DNA of 64,000 nt from Roseburia_C amylophila. GTDB taxonomy: Bacteria > Bacillota > Clostridia > Lachnospirales > Lachnospiraceae. The position numbers were made by a program, and so were the translations under genes. Positions within the stretch are counted from its first letter, which is position 1, and each line of letters begins with the position of its first letter. The stretch lies in NCBI RefSeq assembly GCF_025567465.1, contig NZ_JAOQKI010000005.1:62001-126000 (forward strand). Direction: 5' to 3'. Below, piece by piece: positions 1 through 8,587 of the stretch. Under the pieces are notes generated by a model, which was not told the DNA's origin, made no database searches, and saw only the letters and a list, made by a program, of their open reading frames with translations.

Positions 1-1
1 T

Positions 2-1159
2 ACTGCATCCATGTTGGAGGTGGAAAGTGGTAGTAATGACCCATGTTCTTATATGCTGACCGTAATTATATTAACAATAATGAGCGGAGAATTAAGTGGT
101 TTTTCGCTGGTTGTCATGATATTCTCACAGATTACTTTTGGCATATTAGTGGGGGTAGTTGTGGCACTGGCAGCAGCATTCATTTTAAAAAAAGTGAATT
201 TTGCAACGGATGGATTTGATACGATATTTGTATTCAGTATGGCGCTGGTATCCTACGCCGGAGCATCCATGATAAATGGAAATGGTTATCTGGCAGCATA
301 CATTGCCGGAATTATCCTTGGCAACACTCCACTTCATCACAAAAAATCACTGGTGCATTTCTTTGATGGAATCACCGGATTGATGCAGATGCTGATTTTC
401 TTCCTGCTTGGTCTGCTGGCATATCCATCCCAGTTGCCGAAGATACTGCCGATTGCACTGGCAATTGCGGTATTTTTAACATTTGTGGCAAGGCCGGTTT
501 CTGTATTTGCTATCTTGATGCCATTCCGCTGCCCGGTAAAGCAGCAGCTTCTGGTGTCCTGGGCGGGGCTTCGTGGAGCGGCATCCATAGTATTTGCAAT
601 TATGGCAACAGTAAGCCCGGCATATACGAAAAATGATTTGTTCCACATAGTTATTTTCATTGTCCTGTTCTCTATCAGTATTCAGGGTACACTGCTTGGA
701 CTGGTGGCAAAGAAGCTTGACATGATAGACGAAAATGGCAACGTCATGAAGACCTTCAGTGACTACTCCGATGAAATGCCGGTGGAGTTTGTTAAAATCA
801 GCATCAAAGCAGGACATCCATGGGAGAACCGCAAGATAAAAGACCTTACTTCCCTGCCGGATTTATTACTGGTACTGATTCTAAGAGGCGAGGAGCGTAT
901 CATTCCAAATGGCAACACGGTAGTGCTTGCCGGAGACAAGATAGTCTTAAGTGCTTTATCTCCGGAAGAAAATCTTGGCATCTGTCTGACAGAAATCCCA
1001 ATCGAAAAAGACAGCAAGTGGATTGGAAAGCCATTATCCAGAATAAAACTGGGAGAAGAGAAGCTGGTTCTTGTTCTAAAGCGGAATGAGAAGGTTGTGA
1101 TACCGAACGGAAATACTGTGATTCGTGAAAATGATGTGCTGGTAATCAGCCAGTTATAA
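2..1159 (+). CDS. Potassium/proton antiporter, CvrA/NhaP2-like (5' end outside window)
   Basis: Integral membrane cation/H+ antiporter of the CPA1 family that would exchange K+ (or Na+) for protons. The reading frame is open from base 2, upstream of the first ATG at 11, and the residues LEVESGSNDP there are the family's conserved core motif, so the true start lies outside the window. About seven hydrophobic segments follow. The C-terminal 130 residues carry two tandem RCK_C/TrkA-C-like regulatory domains, each with a PNGNTV turn (IIPNGNTVVLAGDKIVLS and VIPNGNTVIRENDVLVIS), which in this family bind nucleotide and gate transport. Family assignment is firm; K+ versus Na+ specificity is inferred from the two RCK_C domains. 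Confidence 0.88.
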   Translation, partial: TASMLEVESGSNDPCSYMLTVIILTIMSGELSGFSLVVMIFSQITFGILVGVVVALAAAFILKKVNFATDGFDTIFVFSMALVSYAGASMINGNGYLAAYIAGIILGNTPLHHKKSLVHFFDGITGLMQMLIFFLLGLLAYPSQLPKILPIALAIAVFLTFVARPVSVFAILMPFRCPVKQQLLVSWAGLRGAASIVFAIMATVSPAYTKNDLFHIVIFIVLFSISIQGTLLGLVAKKLDMIDENGNVMKTFSDYSDEMPVEFVKISIKAGHPWENRKIKDLTSLPDLLLVLILRGEERIIPNGNTVVLAGDKIVLSALSPEENLGICLTEIPIEKDSKWIGKPLSRIKLGEEKLVLVLKRNEKVVIPNGNTVIRENDVLVISQL

Positions 1160-1254
1160 AAAATTTAAAATATATGCAACAGAATGGAATTCAGCGACAC
1201 TATATATATGAGACCGGTCAAAGGAAAGGACTTAGGAAGGTATAGGGTGAGCAT

Positions 1255-1764
1255 ATGGAACAGGAACTGCAGCTGGTGCGCAGGGCACAAAGTGGGGATA
1301 CCGGTGCATTTGCACAATTATATGAAGGAGTTTATCAGGATTTGTATCGCTTTGCGTTATATGTGCTGAAGCATCCGCAGGATGCACAGGATGTGGTCAG
1401 CGATACCGTGACAGATGCATTTGCACAAATCGGGGAGCTTCGAAAGACAGAAGCGTTCCGGGCGTGGATATTCCGTATTTTAAGTAATAAGTGCAAACGT
1501 AAATTAAAAGAGTATGCAACCCGTCCGGAAGAGCTGACACCGGAGCTTTTAGAGCATATGGGAAAATCCGGAATGGATGAGCATGCAGCAGTCCGGAGCC
1601 TGTTCTTTGAGCTGCCTTCCGAGGAACGAATGATTATCGCCATGCATTTATTCTGTGGGTATAGCAGTAAGGAAATCGGAAAACTGTTAGACCTTAACGA
1701 AAATACCGTCCGCTCAAAAGAGAGCCGGGGAATAAAGAAAATGGTGGAGAAATATTGGAAGTGA
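1255..1764 (+). CDS. ECF-type RNA polymerase sigma factor
   Basis: A 169-residue sigma-70 family protein with only regions 2 and 4, the ECF layout. Region 2 spans about residues 10-80 (LYRFALYVLKHPQDAQDVVSD). Region 4 is about residues 115-165, with a helix-turn-helix around SSKEIGKLLDLNENTVRS. It would direct RNA polymerase to a small regulon. The start chosen is the ATG after GGTGAGCAT at about 1246. The next gene, 65 bp downstream on the same strand, encodes a one-pass membrane protein with an extracellular propeller, which suggests a sigma/anti-sigma pair. That pairing is inferred from position only; no conserved anti-sigma fold is recognised. Confidence 0.85.
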   Translation: MEQELQLVRRAQSGDTGAFAQLYEGVYQDLYRFALYVLKHPQDAQDVVSDTVTDAFAQIGELRKTEAFRAWIFRILSNKCKRKLKEYATRPEELTPELLEHMGKSGMDEHAAVRSLFFELPSEERMIIAMHLFCGYSSKEIGKLLDLNENTVRSKESRGIKKMVEKYWK

Positions 1765-1829
1765 GAAACGAAAGATATGCAAAAAGTCTGGAAAACAACA
1801 GAAAATTCAGATGAGATGGAGGTGCCGGT

Positions 1830-3965
1830 ATGAATGAACAGGAGATTTTAACCCAGTTAAGAAAAGCGGCGGAAGAGATAGAGATACCAGAGACTCTGAA
1901 ACCGGAACAGATAGAAAAACAATTACAGGAACAGAAAGCAAAACAGCAGCAGGAAAATCAGCACTTGGAACCGAAAAAATCGAAGAAAATAATTCCATGG
2001 CGCAGACTTGGAAGTATGGTGGCAGTGCTGGCACTGGTAGTATGCAGCGGAATTTATATAACAGTGACCCGTTTCGATAAGAATTCCGGTACAGGGCAGA
2101 CGGATTCCGTAGCAATGACAGATACGCAGCAGACTGTGGGAGAAGCAGGTGAAACAGGGTATGTGGATGTGGCAGCTCTTGGAACAATGTATCATCCTGC
2201 ATCGGATTATAAGGAGGTATATCAGACTCTTCTTAAGGGGTATCAGCAGAACTGGATAGAAGAGGAAACAAGTGCAGAGACAAGCTATGCTGCATCGGGA
2301 GCAATGAATTCCGGCAGTGACAAATATTACTACAGTGATGGAACTGAGTACGGAAGTGCCGTTGCCGATTTGTCGGAGGGCAGCAAGGAAGGCGGAAAAG
2401 ATTATTCTACGACAAATCTGCAGATGGAAGGTGTAGACGAGAGTGATATTGCTAAAATTGATGGCAGTTACATTTATACGGTAGAGGATAAATACATTGT
2501 TATAACGGATATCCAGGATGGAAAATTAGAAGAAGTAACACGATTTCTCCCGAAAGACTGTGGCGCAGCAGACCGGGTGATGGAAATTTATGTGGATGGA
2601 GACCAGCTGATTCTGGTTGTGCAGGGCTATGAGACATCCTTGGGCGAAAGCAGCAAAGCTGGCTCTGATAAGGAAAACTCAGATAAAGAAAGCTCAGATG
2701 AAGAAATTGCTGTATCAGATGCTTCTGAAGACAGTGCATTCTGCTATAAAATGAATGGAAAAAGCACCACACAGATTCAGGTATACAGTATCGTAGACCG
2801 CAGGAATCCGGAATTTGAAGGAAGATTAATCCAGGATGGTTATTATAATACTTCCCGGAAAATCGGAGATGTAGTCTATCTTTTTACACAGTATCATATG
2901 ACATCCGATGTGGTGGGATATGTAGAAAAGGAATATACCTCAGTGATTCCGAAGGTAAATGGAGAAAAGGTTGCCGCCGGTGAAATTTATCTGCCGGAGT
3001 CATCAGGAGAAAGTGGTATACTGGTTTCTTCGCTGGATGTAAATAAGCCGGATAAAGTGCTGGACAGTAAGCTTGTAATCTCTGGATATGCCCAGACTTA
3101 TATCAGCAAAGATGCCCTGTATTTATATGAGGAAGATTATGATGGAGCAATGATTACCAATATTGCAAAATTTGCACTGGATGAGGGCAGAATCAGTGGT
3201 GTGGCGGCAACGGCAGTAAGGGGTTATGTCAGAGATACCTTTGCAATCAATGCCAGTGATGGATATCTCAGGGTATTGACCACCGATTATAGTACAGAGG
3301 ATGAGGTGAATGCACTTTATATTCTGGATGAGAACATGAAATTAACCGGACAGTTGACGGGCATTGCACCGGGAGAAGAAATCTATGCCGCCCGCTTTAT
3401 GGGAAACACTGGTTACTTTGTAACCTACCGGAATACCGACCCGCTGTTTACCGTGGATTTATCAGACCCGGCAAAACCGGAAATTATCGGCGAACTCAAG
3501 GTGACCGGCTTCTCCGAATATCTGCATTTCTGGGATGATACACATTTGTTGGGCATCGGTTATGAATCTGATGAGAAGACCGGAAATATAGAAAACATTA
3601 AGCTTTCCATGTTTAATATAGAAAATCCGGGAGAAGTAACCGAAGAAGCAAAGCTTGTATTAAAGGATGTAGATTATAGCGAAGCATTATATGATTATAA
3701 GAGTGTCATCATTTCAAAGGATAAGAATTTAATCGGTCTGGTTTGTGAGGATTATAGCAGCAGCAGAACAAAGCAGACCTACCAGATATATTCCTATGAA
3801 AATGGAACCTTTAAGAAACAGGCAGAAATTCCGGGCATTAACGGAGTCAATTACGAGAATGTCCGTGGAATGTATAGTGGCAATGTATTTTACCTCTGGA
3901 TTAATGATAACATTACATCCTATGACATGACCGATGGATTTAAAAAGATAAAGGAGCGGGAGTGA
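1830..3965 (+). CDS. Membrane-anchored beta-propeller protein, possible anti-sigma partner
   Basis: A 711-residue protein with a cytoplasmic N-terminus of about 57 residues (Glu/Gln-rich, probably helical), a single transmembrane segment at about 59-80 (GSMVAVLALVVCSGIYITV), a Ser/Gly/Asp-rich linker to about 195, and a long extracellular region of repeated beta-strand blades (for example SYIYTVEDKYIVITDI). It matches the secreted beta-propeller family often annotated simply as 'beta-propeller domain-containing'. There is an acidic insert near 290 (DKENSDKESSDEE). The start follows GGAGGTGCCGGT. It lies directly behind the ECF sigma gene, so the cytoplasmic tail could hold the sigma factor and the propeller could sense an outside signal. 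The fold is likely; the regulatory role is inference. Confidence 0.75.
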   Translation: MNEQEILTQLRKAAEEIEIPETLKPEQIEKQLQEQKAKQQQENQHLEPKKSKKIIPWRRLGSMVAVLALVVCSGIYITVTRFDKNSGTGQTDSVAMTDTQQTVGEAGETGYVDVAALGTMYHPASDYKEVYQTLLKGYQQNWIEEETSAETSYAASGAMNSGSDKYYYSDGTEYGSAVADLSEGSKEGGKDYSTTNLQMEGVDESDIAKIDGSYIYTVEDKYIVITDIQDGKLEEVTRFLPKDCGAADRVMEIYVDGDQLILVVQGYETSLGESSKAGSDKENSDKESSDEEIAVSDASEDSAFCYKMNGKSTTQIQVYSIVDRRNPEFEGRLIQDGYYNTSRKIGDVVYLFTQYHMTSDVVGYVEKEYTSVIPKVNGEKVAAGEIYLPESSGESGILVSSLDVNKPDKVLDSKLVISGYAQTYISKDALYLYEEDYDGAMITNIAKFALDEGRISGVAATAVRGYVRDTFAINASDGYLRVLTTDYSTEDEVNALYILDENMKLTGQLTGIAPGEEIYAARFMGNTGYFVTYRNTDPLFTVDLSDPAKPEIIGELKVTGFSEYLHFWDDTHLLGIGYESDEKTGNIENIKLSMFNIENPGEVTEEAKLVLKDVDYSEALYDYKSVIISKDKNLIGLVCEDYSSSRTKQTYQIYSYENGTFKKQAEIPGINGVNYENVRGMYSGNVFYLWINDNITSYDMTDGFKKIKERE

Positions 3966-4009
3966 TTCTTGCAAAACTTTCCCGATAGCTTTATAATAAC
4001 AGTATATGT

Positions 4010-4043
4010 GCCGGGTGGTGGTATGAAAATATCATCACCCGGC
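4010..4043 (+). terminator. Hairpin after the propeller gene, possible terminator
   Basis: GCCGGGTGGTGGTAT pairs with ATATCATCACCCGGC around a GAAA loop, a 15-bp stem with two wobble pairs. No clear T-tract follows, so termination is uncertain. It separates the sigma/propeller pair from the structured RNA element. Confidence 0.5.
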
Positions 4044-4063
4044 AACTTATGCAGAATCGGTAA

Positions 4064-4394
4064 CTGCGAAATGGAGAAATGATAAATAGGGATGTCTGTT
4101 TTCTTAATACTTGTCAGGATGCAGTCTTCTGTTCGCCTGTAGACGAATACATTTGCGCAGGCTGCTAGGGGCTCTTAGAATTTTGGTAATACCAGGCAAC
4201 GCTGGTACAGGGACGTACCAGCGAGGTGCAGAGGAACATGGATGTGACTTTGCACCGTTTGCCATATATAAAAGAATTGTCCTAAAATTATTAGAGCCCC
4301 TTGCAGCCGGAGTGGTATTCGCTATAGGTGAACAAAAGGCGCATCCCGTCAAAGCAGTGGTAAGATATCCTTATTATCATTCTCCATTTCGCAG
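4064..4394 (+). ncRNA. Large structured RNA element, copy 1
   Basis: About 330 nt with almost every segment paired to one further downstream. Closing arms 4064-4093 and 4367-4394 form a nearly continuous 28-bp stem. Inside it are 4117-4122/4341-4346 (GGATGC/GCATCC), 4131-4142/4322-4333, 4144-4150/4315-4321, 4160-4165/4303-4308 and 4168-4175/4293-4300. The apex has a small hairpin at 4184-4194, then a stem 4195-4200/4257-4263 enclosing two hairpins, 4200-4208/4215-4223 and 4225-4230/4251-4256. The second hairpin contains GAACATGGATGTGA. A diverged copy with the same pairings lies at 44702-45021, and several stem positions change on both sides, so the fold rather than a protein is conserved. 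The element ends 33 nt before the aldo/keto reductase start, so it could be a leader or an independent RNA. No known family was recognised. Strand is assigned from the neighbours and is not proven. Confidence 0.75.
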
Positions 4395-4427
4395 CAGCCA
4401 TAACAACAAGTGCAAGGGAGAATAAAC

Positions 4428-5606
4428 ATGCAATATAGAGAAAATCCGGGAAACAAAGACCAGCTGTCCATCTTAGGCTATGGCTGCCTGCGTTATTCTA
4501 AGAAAGGAACCGCAATCGACCAGGAAAAGGCAGAGCGGGAGATGGCAGCGGCAGTGGAAGCCGGGGTCAATTATTTTGATACCGCATATACTTACGGTGG
4601 AAGTGAAGCATGCCTGGGAAAGTTCCTGGCAAAAGGCTATCGTGATAAGGTAAAAATTGCCACCAAGCTGCCACATTATTATATTAAGGCAGAAGGTGAT
4701 ATGGAGCGGTATTTTAAGGAACAGTTAGAACGCCTTCAGACAGACCATGTGGAATATTATCTGATGCATATGCTGAATGATATTGCAGCATGGGAGCGGC
4801 TGACCGCACTTGGAATACAGGACTGGATTGCAGAGAAAAAGAAAAGCGGTCAGATTGGAAATATCGGATTTTCTTTCCATGGCGGAGCCACCCAGTTTAA
4901 GAAAATCATAGATTCTTACGACTGGGATTTCTGCCAGATACAGTATAATTATATGGATGAACATACCCAGGCGGGAACTGAAGGCTTAAAATATGCTGCA
5001 GCGAAGGGACTTCCGGTGATTATCATGGAGCCGCTGCGGGGCGGCAGGCTGGTGAATGCACTGCCAAAGGCTGCCAAAGCCATATTTGCATCTGCAGAAC
5101 CACATCGTTCCCCGGCAGAATGGGGACTCCGCTGGATATGGAACCATCCGGAGGTGACAGTAGTGCTTTCCGGAATGAATGATATTGCACAGGTAGAGGA
5201 AAATGTAAGGATTGCATCGGATGCCACAGCTGATGCATTGACAGAGAAAGACTTGGAAATCTTTGAAAAGGTAAAGAAATCCATTAACCAGCATATGAAG
5301 GTACCTTGTACCGGCTGCGGCTACTGTATGCCATGCCCGCATGGAGTAGATATTCCGACCTGTTTTGCAGCATATAATACACGCTATACCGACAGCTTTT
5401 ATTCTGGTATGAAGGCATATATTATGTGTACCACTTTAAAGACAAATCCCACCAACGCTTCAAAATGCCGTCAGTGCGGAAAATGTGAGAAACACTGCCC
5501 GCAGTCCATTGCCATCCGGCAGGAATTAAAACAGGTGGCAAAGAAGATGGAGAATCCGGTTTATAAGGTAGCAAGGGCGATTTCGAAGCGCATTGGAAAG
5601 TATTAG
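4428..5606 (+). CDS. Aldo/keto reductase with C-terminal 4Fe-4S ferredoxin domain
   Basis: A 392-residue fusion. The N-terminal 280 residues form an aldo/keto reductase barrel with the catalytic set visible as Asp and Tyr in FDTAYTYGGSE, Lys in KIATKLPHYY and His in YYLMHML. The C-terminus has two cysteine clusters, CTGCGYCMPCPHGVDIP from about residue 294 and CRQCGKCEKHCPQ from about 347, predicted to hold two 4Fe-4S clusters. Such proteins are cytoplasmic oxidoreductases of unknown physiological substrate, common in anaerobes. Start chosen at ATG 4428 because AGGGAG at 4415-4420 sits 7 nt upstream; an in-frame GTG at 4410 lacks this. The structured RNA element lies just upstream. Confidence 0.88.
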   Translation: MQYRENPGNKDQLSILGYGCLRYSKKGTAIDQEKAEREMAAAVEAGVNYFDTAYTYGGSEACLGKFLAKGYRDKVKIATKLPHYYIKAEGDMERYFKEQLERLQTDHVEYYLMHMLNDIAAWERLTALGIQDWIAEKKKSGQIGNIGFSFHGGATQFKKIIDSYDWDFCQIQYNYMDEHTQAGTEGLKYAAAKGLPVIIMEPLRGGRLVNALPKAAKAIFASAEPHRSPAEWGLRWIWNHPEVTVVLSGMNDIAQVEENVRIASDATADALTEKDLEIFEKVKKSINQHMKVPCTGCGYCMPCPHGVDIPTCFAAYNTRYTDSFYSGMKAYIMCTTLKTNPTNASKCRQCGKCEKHCPQSIAIRQELKQVAKKMENPVYKVARAISKRIGKY

Positions 5607-5766
5607 AAAAAAATATTATGAAATTTTGTAAAAAATAAAGGAAATTTGAAGGTGGACACAGAATTATAATAGCAGAGGTCGAATGACGTCCTCATAATGG
5701 TAAAGATGATGGCAGTGCATTTACATCATGAAATGGTGATGTGACAGGAAGGGAGAAGATAAGGAT

Positions 5767-6774
5767 ATGACAATTCGGGAACGGATGGAGCGCATGGAGC
5801 ATGAGATGTTAAGCCCTTATGCAGCATTAAGCGAGAATTCCAAAGGACGGGATTATCCGGAGGCACCTTGTGATATACGTCCCGTATACCAGAGAGACAG
5901 AGACCGTATTCTCCACTGTAAGGCATTCCGCCGTCTGAAGAATAAGACGCAGGTGTTCTTAACACCGAAGGGTGACCATTATCGTACCCGTATGTCGCAT
6001 ACCTTAGAGGTATCACAGAATGCCAGAACCATTGCAAAGGCACTGCGGCTGAATGAAGATCTGGTGGAAGCCATTGCATTAGGGCATGATTTGGGACATA
6101 CGCCATTTGGTCATGCCGGAGAGCGGGTGTTAAATGAACTTTGCTCCGGTGGTTTTAAACATAATAAACAGAGCGTACGTATCGTAGAGAAATTGGAAAA
6201 AGGCGGACAGGGACTGAACCTGACCTGGGAAGTGCGGGATGGCATTTTAAATCATCAGACCAGTACGATGCCACATACACTGGAAGGCAAAATCGTCCGT
6301 TTCTCCGATAAAATCGCCTATATTCATCATGATATCGATGATGCGGTGCGTGGAAAGATAATGGTGGAAGAAGATATTCCAATTGAGATACGGAAGGTAT
6401 TGGGAAAGAATTCGGCAGACCGGCTGGATACACTGATTCATGATATTATAACCAACAGCATGGATAAGCCGGATATCATTATGTCCGATGAAATTTTCCA
6501 GGCAATGCAGGATTTACGGAAGTTCATGTTTGTAAGCGTATATACCAATTCCATTGCCAAAGGAGAAGAGACAAAGGCAGAAGGATTACTCAGCAAACTG
6601 TTTACATATTATATGGAACATCCGATGACAATGCCGGCGCAGTATACCGATATGATTGCGGAAGGCGAAGAGGAAGAACGGGTAGTATGTGATTATATCG
6701 CAGGAATGACCGACCAGTATGCAATTGCCAAATTCTCAGAATATTTTGTACCGAAGGCTTGGCAGGTGAATTAA
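5767..6774 (+). CDS. dgt: dGTP triphosphohydrolase-like HD protein
   Basis: A 335-residue HD-domain phosphohydrolase of the dGTPase family, which cleaves dGTP (and often other dNTPs) to nucleoside plus tripolyphosphate. The family entry motif RDRILHCKAFRRLKNKTQVF is present. Metal ligands are visible as His78 (MSHTLEV) and His107-Asp108 (GHDLGHTPFGHAGE). It is of the shorter Firmicutes form. It is followed after 3 bp by dnaG, so the two are almost surely cotranscribed, and linkage to replication genes fits a role in dNTP balance. Substrate range is not visible from sequence. Confidence 0.88.
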   Translation: MTIRERMERMEHEMLSPYAALSENSKGRDYPEAPCDIRPVYQRDRDRILHCKAFRRLKNKTQVFLTPKGDHYRTRMSHTLEVSQNARTIAKALRLNEDLVEAIALGHDLGHTPFGHAGERVLNELCSGGFKHNKQSVRIVEKLEKGGQGLNLTWEVRDGILNHQTSTMPHTLEGKIVRFSDKIAYIHHDIDDAVRGKIMVEEDIPIEIRKVLGKNSADRLDTLIHDIITNSMDKPDIIMSDEIFQAMQDLRKFMFVSVYTNSIAKGEETKAEGLLSKLFTYYMEHPMTMPAQYTDMIAEGEEEERVVCDYIAGMTDQYAIAKFSEYFVPKAWQVN

Positions 6775-6777
6775 GGA

Positions 6778-8559
6778 ATGGCATATTATTCAGATGAATT
6801 AATAGAAGAAGTACGTTCCAGAAATGATATTGTAGATGTGATTTCCGGATATGTACGGTTGACAAAAAAAGGCAGCACGTATTTTGGACTGTGCCCCTTC
6901 CATAATGAAAAGACCGGTTCTTTTTCCGTATCACCGAATAAGCAGATGTATTACTGCTTTGGATGCGGAGCAGGCGGAAATGTATTTACCTTTCTGATGC
7001 AGTATGAGAACTTTTCATTCCCGGAAGCGATGGAGGCATTGGCAGAGCGTGCCGGAATCGAACTGCCGAAGCAGGAAATGAGTGCCCAGGCAAAGAAAGA
7101 AGCAGACAAACGCCAGATTCTGTTAGAGATTAACAAGGCAGCCGGCAAATATTATTATATGCTGTTGCGGAGCGAACACGGAAAACAGGCGTATGAATAT
7201 TTTAAAAAGAGAGAATTATCGGATGCCACCATGCAGAAGTTTGGGCTTGGCTATTCGGATAAATACAGTGATGATTTGTACCGTTATTTAAGAAAACTTG
7301 GATATGATGATGCAATCTTAAAGGAATCCGGTCTTGTGTCCATTGACGAAGTCCGGGGCGGACATGATAAATTCTGGAATCGTGCCATGTTTCCGATTAT
7401 GGATGTGCATAATAAAGTAATCGGATTTGGTGGACGAGTCATGGGGGATGGCGAACCGAAGTATCTGAATTCGCCGGAGACCAAAGTCTTTGATAAGAGC
7501 CGGAATCTGTATGCATTGAACTTTGCAAGACAGACCAAGAAACCGCAGATGCTCTTATGTGAAGGCTATATGGATGTAATTGCGCTGCATCAGGCAGGCT
7601 TTGACAATGCAGTGGCATCCTTAGGAACCGCGTTTACCAGTGGACATGCCAGTCTGCTGAAACGATATACGAAGGAGGTTTATCTTACCTTCGACAGCGA
7701 CGGTGCCGGAATTAAGGCGGCACTTCGTGCAATCCCGATTTTAAAAGAAGTAGGGCTGACAGCCAAAGTCATCAACATGAAGCCGTACAAAGACCCGGAT
7801 GAATTCATCAAGGCACTTGGAGCGGAAGAATACCAGAAGCGGATTGATGCGGCAGAAAACAGCTTTATGTTTGAAATCAGGATTTTAGAGCAGAAATATG
7901 ATATGAAGGACCCGGAAGGAAAGACCGCATTCCAGACAGAAGTGGCAAAGAAACTGCTTGATTTTACCACGGAACTGGAGCGGAACAATTATATGGAAGC
8001 CGTGGCGGATAAATATCATATGAGCTTTGAAGCACTCCGGAATCTGGTAAACCAGCTGGGCACCCAGGGAGGACTTGTAAAAGAGCGGACACCGCTTAAG
8101 AGTGGGCTGAATGAGAAGAAGCATAAGAAAGAGGACGGCATGAAGCAGTCCCAGAAATTGCTTTTGACCTGGCTCATAGAATATGATAATCTGTACGATA
8201 AAATCAAAGATATCATTACACCGGAAGATTTTACGGAAGACATTTTCCGTAAGGTGGCAGAGCTTCTCTACGAGCAGAAGAAGTCGGGTACTGTCAATCC
8301 GGCACAGATTATCAGTTTATTTGCAGAAGAAGAGGAACAGCGGGAAGTTGCAGAGCTCTTCCATGCGAGAATCCATGAAGTGGATTCTGCTGCAGAGCGG
8401 GATAAGGCGTTAAAAGAGACGATTCTGCGGGTGAAGGATAACAGCATCTCCTATCGTTCGGCGCACTTAGAACCTACGGATATGCAGGGCTTGCAACAGC
8501 TTGTGGCAGATAAGAGAACCTTGCAGAATATGGAGAAAATGCATATTTCTATAGATTGA
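6778..8559 (+). CDS. dnaG: DNA primase
   Basis: A 593-residue primase that makes RNA primers for lagging-strand synthesis at the fork with the DnaB-type helicase. The N-terminal CHC2 zinc domain is seen in CPFHNEKTGSFSVSP followed by YYCFGCGAGG (ligands Cys39, His42 and a CxxC). The TOPRIM core has LLCEGYMDVIALHQAG near residue 260 and FDSDGAG near 306. The C-terminal 150 residues would be the helicase-binding domain. The start follows the upstream stop by 3 bp. It sits between dgt and rpoD, the usual macromolecular-synthesis arrangement. Confidence 0.97.
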   Translation: MAYYSDELIEEVRSRNDIVDVISGYVRLTKKGSTYFGLCPFHNEKTGSFSVSPNKQMYYCFGCGAGGNVFTFLMQYENFSFPEAMEALAERAGIELPKQEMSAQAKKEADKRQILLEINKAAGKYYYMLLRSEHGKQAYEYFKKRELSDATMQKFGLGYSDKYSDDLYRYLRKLGYDDAILKESGLVSIDEVRGGHDKFWNRAMFPIMDVHNKVIGFGGRVMGDGEPKYLNSPETKVFDKSRNLYALNFARQTKKPQMLLCEGYMDVIALHQAGFDNAVASLGTAFTSGHASLLKRYTKEVYLTFDSDGAGIKAALRAIPILKEVGLTAKVINMKPYKDPDEFIKALGAEEYQKRIDAAENSFMFEIRILEQKYDMKDPEGKTAFQTEVAKKLLDFTTELERNNYMEAVADKYHMSFEALRNLVNQLGTQGGLVKERTPLKSGLNEKKHKKEDGMKQSQKLLLTWLIEYDNLYDKIKDIITPEDFTEDIFRKVAELLYEQKKSGTVNPAQIISLFAEEEEQREVAELFHARIHEVDSAAERDKALKETILRVKDNSISYRSAHLEPTDMQGLQQLVADKRTLQNMEKMHISID

Positions 8560-8587
8560 GGACAAAATACTATTTAGTCCCGTTTAT

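Noticed and set aside
1184..1369. A 61-codon frame overlapping the sigma factor start
   Set aside because: Shadow frame with Trp/Cys/Arg-rich content and no ribosome site; the sigma frame explains the DNA.
4064..4394. A MITE or insertion-sequence hairpin as explanation for the structured element
   Set aside because: Not excluded, but a simple hairpin MITE would not keep a multi-branched apex with compensatory changes; no target-site duplication or transposase-type ends were seen.
4064..4394. 6S RNA, tmRNA, SRP RNA or a T-box leader
   Set aside because: 6S RNA lacks a branched apex, and the conserved tmRNA ends, the SRP GGAAGNAGCA-type loop and the T-box TGG motif are all absent.
4104..4425. 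Open frames of 82 (minus) and 104 (plus) residues across 4104-4425
   Set aside because: They cover the structured RNA. The second copy does not preserve either frame, and the base changes follow pairing, not codons.
5607..5766. Promoter ahead of dgt (TATAAT at 5665-5670)
   Set aside because: The nearest TTGAAG gives only a 13-bp spacer, so no convincing -35; left out of the feature list.
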